From the NCBI GenBank assembly GCA_945897545.1, contig CAMDGJ010000005.1:1-35936 (forward strand): a stretch of 35,936 bases of DNA, read 5' to 3'. The DNA comes from Flavobacterium psychrophilum. Lineage in GTDB: Bacteria; Bacteroidota; Bacteroidia; Flavobacteriales; Flavobacteriaceae. The notes beneath the pieces are model-generated. The model was not told the DNA's origin and did not search any database. It worked only from the letters and a program-made list of their open reading frames with translations. A program made the translations under genes and the position numbers. Below, piece after piece: positions 24,954-31,467 of this stretch (within the stretch, counting starts at the first letter, position 1; each line of letters starts with the position of its first letter).

Positions 24954-25043
24954 ATGAACAATCAAAAGCAACAACAAATAATCAAATGCAATGTCAAATC
25001 GATGATTTGCGCAAAAGCCATGATGTGTGTTTGTGTCTGTTGA
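24954..25043 (+). CDS. Candidate 29-residue Met/Cys leader peptide of metY
   Basis: ATG at 24954 to TGA at 25041-25043. The translation is MNNQKQQQIIKCNV then KSMICAKAMMCVCVC. Five Cys and four Met (including the initiator) are in 29 codons, and the last seven codons are Met-Met-Cys-Val-Cys-Val-Cys. A perfect 11-bp terminator hairpin starts 25 nt after the stop and the next gene makes homocysteine, a sulfur amino acid. This arrangement is that of a ribosome-mediated attenuation leader. It has no likeness to a folded protein. The function is inferred. Confidence 0.65.
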   Translation: MNNQKQQQIIKCNVKSMICAKAMMCVCVC

Positions 25044-25054
25044 TTCCGAAAGTA

Positions 25055-25102
25055 TAAGTTATAAACTTAAAACCCTTTTGGATATGTGTCTAAAAGGGTT
25101 TT
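25055..25102 (+). terminator. Leader hairpin plus second terminator before metY
   Basis: A small hairpin TAAGTT-ATA-AACTTA (25055-25069) abuts a terminator with a perfect 11-bp stem, AAAACCCTTTT (25069-25079) and AAAAGGGTTTT (25092-25102), followed by a T-rich tail. The two helices share one base. A further hairpin TCCTGA-GAG-TCAGGA follows at 25111-25125. I could not find a convincing antiterminator by eye. Confidence 0.85.
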
Positions 25103-25211
25103 TGTTTTTGTCCTGAGAGTCAGGAAATTTAAAAGTCTAAAATTAAAATAAAATGAAACTGGAACGAATTCAGTTTAAAATCTAAAATCACAATTCTAAA
25201 ATAAATTCATT

Positions 25212-26492
25212 ATGAGTACTACAAAATTCGCAACAAACGCATTACACGCAGGTCACGACGTTACTAAAACAGCAGGAACCAGAGCGGTGCCTATTTACCA
25301 AACCAGTTCCTACGTGTTCAACAATTCGGATCATGCAGCCAATTTATTTGGACTTGCCGAAGCAGGATTTATATATACCCGATTAAATAACCCTACAAAC
25401 GACATTCTAGAACAACGTTTGGCAGCGCTCGAAGGCGGAATTGCGGCAGTTGTTACTGCATCAGGAACGGCCGCAATTGCTACATCATTATTGGTTTTAC
25501 TGAAGACTGGAGATCATATCGTAGCTTCAAACAGTTTATATGGTGGAACCTATAATTTGTTGAAAGCCACTTTGCCAAGATTGGGAATCACAACTACGTT
25601 TGTAGATCCATCAGATGCAAGCAATTTTACCAAAGCAGCCAATGAAAACACCAAAGTATTCTTTGCAGAAAGTTTAGGAAATCCAAAATTAGACGTCTTG
25701 GATTTGAAAGCCATTTCGGCGGAAGCCAAAGCGTTTAAAGTTCCATTTATTGTTGATAACACAGTTCCATCGCCTTATTTGTTGAATCCAATTGAGTTCG
25801 GAGCCAATATTGTAATTCATTCCTTGACCAAATATATTGCTGGTAACGGAACTTCGCTTGGTGGAGCTGTCATTGATGCCGGAACATTCGATTGGAGTAG
25901 CGGAAGATTTCCTGAATTTACAGAGCCATCGGCAGCTTATCACGGATTGGTTTATCACGAAGCTCTAGGGAATGCCGCTTTCATTGCCAAAGTTCGAATA
26001 GAAGGCCTGCGAGATTACGGTGCAGCTTTGAGTCCGTTTAATGCATTCCAGATTATTCAGGGACTCGAAACCTTACCGATTCGTGTCCAAAAGCATAGCG
26101 AAAACGGATTGGCTTTAGCCCAATGGTTAGAAAATCAAGACCAAGTTTCTTGGGTCAATTATCCAGGATTAAAGTCTAGTAAATATTACGATTTGGCAAC
26201 ACAATATTTACCTAAAGGACAAAACGGTTTGCTAACTTTCGGACTTAAAGGAGGTTATGAAGCCGCCAAGAAAGTGGCTGACGAAACGAAGTTATTTTCG
26301 CTTTTAGCCAATATTGGAGACACAAAATCTTTAATTATCCATCCAGCGAGTACAACGCATCAACAGTTGTCAGATGATGAGCAAGTTGCAACGGGAGTAA
26401 CCAAGGATTTAATAAGATTGTCAGTCGGGCTTGAAGATATCGAAGATTTAAAGGCAGATTTAAAAACCGTTTTCGAAAATTTAGAAGTATAA
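25212..26492 (+). CDS. metY: O-acetylhomoserine aminocarboxypropyltransferase (sulfhydrylase)
   Basis: 426-residue PLP enzyme of the Cys/Met metabolism family that makes homocysteine from O-acetylhomoserine and sulfide. The Schiff-base Lys207 lies in VIHSLTKYIAGNGTSLGG. The motifs YTRLNNPTND and TASGTAAIATSL and the C-terminal SLIIHPASTTHQQLS are typical. The length of about 430 residues and the AGNGTSLGG context separate MetY from the shorter MetZ/MetB enzymes. It is preceded by a long attenuator-like leader and followed by a 69-codon ORF and the SAM-I-controlled metX fusion. Confidence 0.94.
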   Translation: MSTTKFATNALHAGHDVTKTAGTRAVPIYQTSSYVFNNSDHAANLFGLAEAGFIYTRLNNPTNDILEQRLAALEGGIAAVVTASGTAAIATSLLVLLKTGDHIVASNSLYGGTYNLLKATLPRLGITTTFVDPSDASNFTKAANENTKVFFAESLGNPKLDVLDLKAISAEAKAFKVPFIVDNTVPSPYLLNPIEFGANIVIHSLTKYIAGNGTSLGGAVIDAGTFDWSSGRFPEFTEPSAAYHGLVYHEALGNAAFIAKVRIEGLRDYGAALSPFNAFQIIQGLETLPIRVQKHSENGLALAQWLENQDQVSWVNYPGLKSSKYYDLATQYLPKGQNGLLTFGLKGGYEAAKKVADETKLFSLLANIGDTKSLIIHPASTTHQQLSDDEQVATGVTKDLIRLSVGLEDIEDLKADLKTVFENLEV

Positions 26493-26574
26493 AAAGCAAC
26501 ATATTTGAACTTGGGAAAACTGAATTCAATATGTTTTAAAGTAAAAAGGACAGAATATATAAAAGTAAAACATT

Positions 26575-26784
26575 ATGAAAACACTAAAATTTTTATCAAA
26601 AGCAGTTGAGTTCCTTAAAATTTTCAATATAGTTCATAAATCAAATACTTTAAATCAAGGCAACTTGGAATTAACCTACACTAAGTTTGGACTAAATTCA
26701 AAACAAGATTCAAATAAAAACAAAACATCAAATTCTTTATTGTCTCAAATGTATTCTGAGGAAAATGATACACTTTTTATCTAA
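26575..26784 (+). CDS. Small protein of unknown function between metY and metX
   Basis: 69 codons. The N-terminus (MKTLKFLSKAVEFLKIFNIV) would form an amphipathic helix; the rest is hydrophilic and Asn/Ser/Lys-rich, ending SEENDTLFI. It has no signal peptide cleavage site or Cys. It starts 82 bp after metY and ends 30 bp before a long hairpin, so it could be the last gene of the metY transcript. Base composition matches its neighbours. I recognise no family, and a chance ORF is possible. Confidence 0.45.
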   Translation: MKTLKFLSKAVEFLKIFNIVHKSNTLNQGNLELTYTKFGLNSKQDSNKNKTSNSLLSQMYSEENDTLFI

Positions 26785-26814
26785 TGAAAATTGGATTAAA
26801 AAATTGATTTACTA

Positions 26815-26854
26815 AGCATCAGTGAGTGTCTTTTTCTAGGCGCTTTCTGATGCT
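26815..26854 (+). terminator. Hairpin after the 69-codon ORF
   Basis: Outer 8-bp stem AGCATCAG / CTGATGCT. The inner part GAGUGUC / GGCGCUU pairs if G-U is allowed, giving a stem of about 15 bp, followed by a T-rich but interrupted tail. It probably ends the metY transcript before the metX promoter. Confidence 0.65.
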
Positions 26855-26890
26855 ATTCTTCATTTTAATAAAAAACCAATCAATTTAAAA

Positions 26891-26922
26891 TTTGGTTGTT
26901 TAAAAAAATAGTAGTTAATTTG
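26891..26922 (+). promoter_or_regulatory. Putative promoter of the metX-thrA gene
   Basis: TTTG at 26891-26894, a 20-bp spacer, and TTAATTTG at 26915-26922 (one mismatch to TAnnTTTG). The spacer equals that of the metY leader promoter. The start point would fall about 20 nt before the SAM-I aptamer. Confidence 0.5.
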
Positions 26923-26951
26923 TACCTTAAAGTTCACAACTGTATTGAAAT

Positions 26952-27054
26952 GTTATAAAGAAAGCTCGAGGGAATAGACCCTATGAAAGCTTAGCAACCT
27001 ACGCCAAAATCGAAAGGTGCTACATTCTATCCCATTACATCGGGAAAAGATAAC
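26952..27054 (+). promoter_or_regulatory. SAM-I (S-box) riboswitch upstream of metX-thrA
   Basis: All SAM-I helices can be drawn: P1 GUUAU / AUAAC; P2 AAGCU / AGCUU; the conserved core GAGGGA..ACCCUAUGAAA and UUAGCAACC; P3 GCC / GGU followed by GGUGCUACAUUC; and P4 UCCC / GGGA followed by AAAAGAU. The aptamer lies 82 nt before the metX start and fits known control of methionine genes by SAM. A downstream CTAGTTTACTTCTAG hairpin (27068-27082) may belong to the expression platform. Confidence 0.93.
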
Positions 27055-27136
27055 AACAAGAATTCTTCTAGTTTACTTCTAGCTTTCTTTCTAATATTTC
27101 CAAACACAAATCAATACAACACAAAAGATTTGAATA

Positions 27137-30100
27137 TTGGAAAATAAACCAACATCTATTAAATTACAAAATTTCACCACCGAAAGTGGTGTGGTTATTC
27201 CTTCTATAAACTTAAGTTATCAAGTTTTTGGTCCAGTTTTAAATACGGCACCCATCGTTTTGGTGAATCACGCCTTGACCGGAAACTCCCAAGTTCTTGG
27301 TTCAACCGGATGGTGGAATAATCTTATTGGAGAGAACAAGACAATCGATACAAACAAATACACCATTTTAGCTTTCAATGTTCCTGGAAATGGTTTCGAT
27401 AAAACCTATATCGAAAATTATTTGGATTTTACGGCACGAGATATTGCCAGACTTTTTCTAGAAGGCATAAGATTTCTTAAAGTTAAAGATTTATTCGCCA
27501 TCATCGGAGGTTCTATTGGTGGTGGAATTGCTTGGGAAATGGTTGCTATTGCACCTAAATTGGCTCATAATTTTTTTCCGATAGCTTCTGATTGGAAATC
27601 GACAGATTGGTTAATCGCCAATTGTTACCTTCAAGAAAAAATTCTTTGCAATTCCTCTAAACCCATCGAAGACGCTCGGATTCACGCTATGTTGTGTTAC
27701 CGGACTCCCGAGTCTTTTAAAGAAAAATTTCAAAGGACTTCAACTGATTCCACCGAATCCTTTCAGGTTGAAAGTTGGCTCAATCATCACGGCGTGAAAT
27801 TGCAAAAACGTTTTCAACTTTCGGCTTACAAAATGATGAATCAGTTGCTAAAAACCATTGATATTACTAGAGGTAGAACGACTTTCGAAAATGTTATTTC
27901 CGAAGTGGATGCCAATATCTATATCATTGGTATTAATTCTGATTTGTTTTTTACAGCGAATGAAAACAGGGAAACCTACCACCAAATCAAAAAGTTTAAG
28001 CATAATGTTTTTTATAGCGAAATCGATTCGCAACACGGACACGATGCTTTTTTAATGGAATACGAACAATTAAACAATTTACTTGATGTCGTTTTTAAAA
28101 ATAAAAAAAACAAAATGAAAATATTGAAATTTGGCGGAAAGTCAATGGCCAACGGTGAAGGGATAAACAAAGTTTTAGATATTATTATCGATAAAAAAAG
28201 CAAAAACGAAAATATAGCAGTTGTTGTTTCTGCAAGAGGTAATGCAACGGATGAATTAGAAGATATTTTGACTATTGCTGTTAAAAATGGCAATTATAAA
28301 CCGTTGTTAGAAAGTTTCAAAAGCTATCAGCAAGACAATTACAAAGTCGATTTGTCGGAAGAATTTGCCATTTTAGACAAGCTTTTTGAAGGGGTAAGCT
28401 TGATTGGTGATTATAGTGAAAAAATAAAAGATCAAGTGCTGTCTCAAGGGGAATTACTGTCGGCAAAATTGATAACAGCAATGTTACAAGAAAAAGGAAT
28501 CGCTGCACGTTTTGTAGATACAAGAGCCTTGATAAAAACCGATTCTAATTTTGGAGATGCACAGCCATTGGAACAAGTTTCCAAGAAAAACGTGGTCAAT
28601 TATTTCAAACAAAATAGTGATGCCGTAAATATTATTACTGGTTTTATTGGTTCCAACAATAATAATGATACCACTACTTTAGGCAGAAACGGAAGCAATT
28701 ACACCGCTTCCCTGATTGCAAATTATGTCGATGCTGAAGAATTGCAAAATTACACCCACGTTGACGGAATTCACACAGCCAACCCAGATTTAGTGCCTGA
28801 TGCCAAAAAAATTGATCGTTTGTCTTTTAATGAAGCGAATGAAATAGCTAATTTTGGAACCACAATTTTGCACGCCAAAACTATAATTCCCTTATTGGAA
28901 AAAAATATTCCGTTGCGAATTTTAAACACGTTTAATCACGAAAATCAAGGTACTTTAATCACGTCCAAATCAAATGCGGTTGGAATTAAAACACTTTCGG
29001 TTCTTGAAAATGTAGCTTTAGTAAACCTTGAAGGGAGAGGTTTGTTAGGAAAAACGGGTGTTGATGCGCGTATTTTTAAAGTGATGGGCGACAATGATAT
29101 CAGCGTAAGCATCATTTCGCAAGGTTCTTCAGAAAGAGGAATTGGGCTTGTCGTAAACGCGAATCAAGCGACAAAAGCAATGATTGAATTGGAGAAAGAA
29201 TTTGAAAATGATTTCTATTCAAAAGACGTCAATAAAATCTCGATTACCGATGATGTTTCAGTGATTTCGATTATTGGTCAGGATTTGAGCACTTTTCATA
29301 AACCATACACGGCTTTGATAAAAAACAAAGTCATTCCAATTCTTTTCAACAATACGGTTACTGGAAAAAACGTGAGTTTGGTAGTCAAAAAATCACAATT
29401 AAACAAGGCGCTAAATGTGATTCACGGAGAGATTTTTGGAGTTTCTAAGAAAATAAATATTGCTATTTTCGGTCACGGATTGGTTGGCGGAACTTTGATT
29501 AATCAAATTTTAGAATCGGCTGCTGCTATCGAAAAAAGAAAAGATATTAAGTTGAATGTTTTTGCAATTGCCAATTCCAAGAATTTGCTTTTGAACAAAA
29601 ACGGAGTTTCCCCAAATTGGAAAAATGAGATTCAAACCAACGGTTTCTCCTATACGATTGATGATGTTATCGCTTTCGCCAATGAAAACCACTTGGAGAA
29701 TTTAATTGCTATTGACAACACCGCAAGCTCCAGCTTTGTGGAAAATTATGTAACATTGGCAGAAAATAGTTTCGACTTAATTTCTTCAAATCAAGTGGCA
29801 AATACCCTGAGTTATAAATTTTATAAAGATTTGCGAAAAGTATTGGCGGAGAACCAAAAAAATTATTTGTATGAAACCAATGTTGGAGCTGGATTGCCAT
29901 TGATTGATACCATAAAATTATTGCATCTTTCAGGTGAAAATATCACCAAAATAAAAGGAGTTTTCTCCGGAACATTGAGTTATTTATTCAATAATTTCTC
30001 GGCAAAAGACGTTCCGTTTAGCGAAATTCTAAAAGAAGCCATCGACAACGGTTATACCGAACCCGATCCAAGAGAAGATTTATGCGGAAATGACGTAGGG

Positions 30101-30523
30101 AGAAAATTGTTAATTTTGGCAAGAGAATTGGATTTGCAAAACGAATTTGAAGAAATAGACATTCAAAACCTGATTCCAGAACATTTGCGTGAGGGAAGTG
30201 CTTCTGAATTTTTAACCAAATTAAGAGAATTTGACCCGATTTACGCCAAAATAAAAGAAGATCAAGAGCCAAATCACGTGTTGAGATACATTGGCGAATT
30301 GTCGGGAGATTTGCAAAATGACAAAGGAAATCTGGAAGTAAAATTAGTTTCCGTACCTTCGGATACCGCTTTGGGTGGATTGAAAGGTTCCGATTCTTTC
30401 TTTGAAATATACACAGAATCTTATGGTGACAGACCCATCGTAATTCAAGGAGCAGGTGCAGGATCGGCAGTTACAGCGAGAGGAGTTTTTGGAGATATTT
30501 TGAGATTGTCGGAGAAAGGGTAG
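27137..30523 (+). CDS. Trifunctional fusion: homoserine O-acyltransferase, aspartokinase and homoserine dehydrogenase
   Basis: 1128 residues in one frame. Residues 1-326 are a MetX-type alpha/beta hydrolase with nucleophile Ser126 (IIGGSIGGG), Asp269 (GINSDLFF) and His302 (QHGHDAF). From Met327 a complete ThrA follows: aspartokinase (MKILKFGGKSMANGEG, TTTLGRNGSNYTASL), ACT regulatory region (about 620-765), and homoserine dehydrogenase from about 772 (IAIFGHGLVGG, GVFSGTLSYLF, GYTEPDPREDLCGNDVGRK). It would turn aspartate into aspartyl phosphate, reduce the semialdehyde to homoserine and acylate it. The start is TTG at 27137: an in-frame TGA lies two codons upstream and no ATG occurs before residue 134. 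The junction is a run of eight A (see findings). Confidence 0.92.
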   Translation: MENKPTSIKLQNFTTESGVVIPSINLSYQVFGPVLNTAPIVLVNHALTGNSQVLGSTGWWNNLIGENKTIDTNKYTILAFNVPGNGFDKTYIENYLDFTARDIARLFLEGIRFLKVKDLFAIIGGSIGGGIAWEMVAIAPKLAHNFFPIASDWKSTDWLIANCYLQEKILCNSSKPIEDARIHAMLCYRTPESFKEKFQRTSTDSTESFQVESWLNHHGVKLQKRFQLSAYKMMNQLLKTIDITRGRTTFENVISEVDANIYIIGINSDLFFTANENRETYHQIKKFKHNVFYSEIDSQHGHDAFLMEYEQLNNLLDVVFKNKKNKMKILKFGGKSMANGEGINKVLDIIIDKKSKNENIAVVVSARGNATDELEDILTIAVKNGNYKPLLESFKSYQQDNYKVDLSEEFAILDKLFEGVSLIGDYSEKIKDQVLSQGELLSAKLITAMLQEKGIAARFVDTRALIKTDSNFGDAQPLEQVSKKNVVNYFKQNSDAVNIITGFIGSNNNNDTTTLGRNGSNYTASLIANYVDAEELQNYTHVDGIHTANPDLVPDAKKIDRLSFNEANEIANFGTTILHAKTIIPLLEKNIPLRILNTFNHENQGTLITSKSNAVGIKTLSVLENVALVNLEGRGLLGKTGVDARIFKVMGDNDISVSIISQGSSERGIGLVVNANQATKAMIELEKEFENDFYSKDVNKISITDDVSVISIIGQDLSTFHKPYTALIKNKVIPILFNNTVTGKNVSLVVKKSQLNKALNVIHGEIFGVSKKINIAIFGHGLVGGTLINQILESAAAIEKRKDIKLNVFAIANSKNLLLNKNGVSPNWKNEIQTNGFSYTIDDVIAFANENHLENLIAIDNTASSSFVENYVTLAENSFDLISSNQVANTLSYKFYKDLRKVLAENQKNYLYETNVGAGLPLIDTIKLLHLSGENITKIKGVFSGTLSYLFNNFSAKDVPFSEILKEAIDNGYTEPDPREDLCGNDVGRKLLILARELDLQNEFEEIDIQNLIPEHLREGSASEFLTKLREFDPIYAKIKEDQEPNHVLRYIGELSGDLQNDKGNLEVKLVSVPSDTALGGLKGSDSFFEIYTESYGDRPIVIQGAGAGSAVTARGVFGDILRLSEKG
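28097..28117 (+). other. A-rich junction (A5-T-A8-C-A4-TG) between MetX and ThrA parts
   Basis: A8 lies at 28103-28110, and the ThrA-like ATG at 28115-28117 is in frame. With A7 the MetX frame would read into TGA at the ATGA overlap, giving two separate coupled genes. The site marks either a natural fusion, a slippage site or a sequencing error. Confidence 0.7.
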
Positions 30524-30527
30524 AAAG

Positions 30528-30559
30528 AGTGTTCAGTGTTCAGTTTTGAGTGTTCAGTA
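30528..30559. repeat. Short GTGTTCAGT repeats after metX-thrA
   Basis: Three close copies of GTGTTCAGT in the first 32 bases past the gene. The rest of the 103-bp gap before the DUF2007 gene shows no promoter or hairpin that I can support. Confidence 0.5.
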
Positions 30560-30626
30560 AAAAAATAAATAGTCGTTGAAGCAGCGTTAAAAAAACCTTG
30601 TCATCGGTGTTCTAAAATAAAAAAAT

Positions 30627-30869
30627 ATGATAGTAGTCTTTAATGGGCCTTATTTCGAGGCAATGAATGTTAGAAATTTATTGGAAGAAAAAGAAATTGC
30701 TGTTTTCATCCAAAATGAATACATGTCAAGCATCGAGCCTTGGGTTGTCACTTCGGGAGGTTTTAATCCTGTAAAGTTGCAAGTTGACGAATCAGATTTT
30801 GAGCAAGCAAAAAAAATAATTGAAGATTATATATCCGGAAATAATAATTTAGAAATCGGAGACAAATAA
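30627..30869 (+). CDS. DUF2007 domain-containing protein
   Basis: 80-residue small cytoplasmic protein. The pattern IVVFNGPYFEAMNVRNLLEEKEIAVFIQNEY followed by KLQVDESDFEQAKKIIEDYI is the ferredoxin-like DUF2007 fold (putative signal-transducing protein), with a glycine-rich turn VTSGGFNP. Function unknown. It precedes osmC on the same strand after 57 bp. Confidence 0.88.
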   Translation: MIVVFNGPYFEAMNVRNLLEEKEIAVFIQNEYMSSIEPWVVTSGGFNPVKLQVDESDFEQAKKIIEDYISGNNNLEIGDK

Positions 30870-30870
30870 A

Positions 30871-30911
30871 AAATCCGTTGAATCCGCGTTTGAAAATCCG
30901 TTGAATCCGCG
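30871..30911. repeat. Direct repeat AAATCCGTTGAATCCGCG, two copies
   Basis: Copies lie at 30871-30888 and 30894-30911 (period 23), filling the gap between the DUF2007 gene and osmC. The core AATCCGTTGAA is shared with the tandem array at the right edge of the window. Confidence 0.8.
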
Positions 30912-30926
30912 ACCAAAAAAAATACA

Positions 30927-31388
30927 ATGAAAATAACATTAAATAGAGTAAACGAAAATTTCCACTTCGAATTAAAAAATGATCGTGGCCATATTGTAAA
31001 TGTAGATGCACGACCTGATTTTGGCGGTAATGATATGGGGCCAAGCCCAATGGAATTAATCCTAATGGGAGTCGCTGGCTGCAGTGGAATCGATATGATT
31101 TCGATTTTGAAAAAGCAACGTCAGGAAATCACTTCTTTCAAGGCTGAGGTAGAAGGCGAACGCGTTCAAGTGGGAGAGGCAAAACCATTCAAAGATATTT
31201 ATGTGGTTTTTTACTTAGAAGGAAATATCAAAGAAGATAAAGCAGTAAAAGCCGCACAATTCTCTTTCGAAAAGTACTGTTCGGTTTCTAAAACATTGGA
31301 ACCAACAGCAACAATACATTATAAAGTAGTTTTGAACGGAAGCCCAATAGTCAGCCCCCTAACCCCCGAAGGGGGAACTAGCAACTAA
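30927..31388 (+). CDS. OsmC-family protein
   Basis: 153 residues. OsmC/Ohr proteins are thiol peroxidases; the two redox Cys are Cys52 (GVAGCSGIDMISIL) and Cys118 (FEKYCSVSKTL). Helix residues EVEGERV and the C-terminal strand HYKVVLNG complete the fold by about residue 140. The last 11 residues (SPLTPEGGTSN) are encoded by a palindromic intergenic repeat that has entered the gene end, so this tail is probably not functional sequence. It lies 79 bp before metZ. Confidence 0.92.
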   Translation: MKITLNRVNENFHFELKNDRGHIVNVDARPDFGGNDMGPSPMELILMGVAGCSGIDMISILKKQRQEITSFKAEVEGERVQVGEAKPFKDIYVVFYLEGNIKEDKAVKAAQFSFEKYCSVSKTLEPTATIHYKVVLNGSPIVSPLTPEGGTSN

Positions 31389-31463
31389 TAGCTTGAGGAT
31401 ATAAGTAAATTAATAACAATAAATCAACCCCATTACGATTCCCCCTTCGGGAGTTAGGGGGCT
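31353..31463. repeat. Inverted pair of 25-bp palindromic repeats around the osmC-metZ junction
   Basis: Copy 1 is at 31353-31377, beginning AGCCCCCTAACCCCC; copy 2 is at 31439-31463 in opposite orientation. 24 of 25 positions match. Each has an inner CCCCC-GAA-GGGGG hairpin (one mismatch in copy 2). From memory similar sequences are scattered in flavobacterial genomes. Copy 1 encodes the OsmC tail; copy 2 ends 4 nt before the metZ ATG. Confidence 0.9.
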
Positions 31464-31467
31464 TATT

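Noticed and set aside
25152..25184. Ten-codon ORF (MKLERIQFKI) just before metY
   Set aside because: Too short, no amino-acid bias linked to sulfur, and no hairpin after it; not supported as a second leader peptide.
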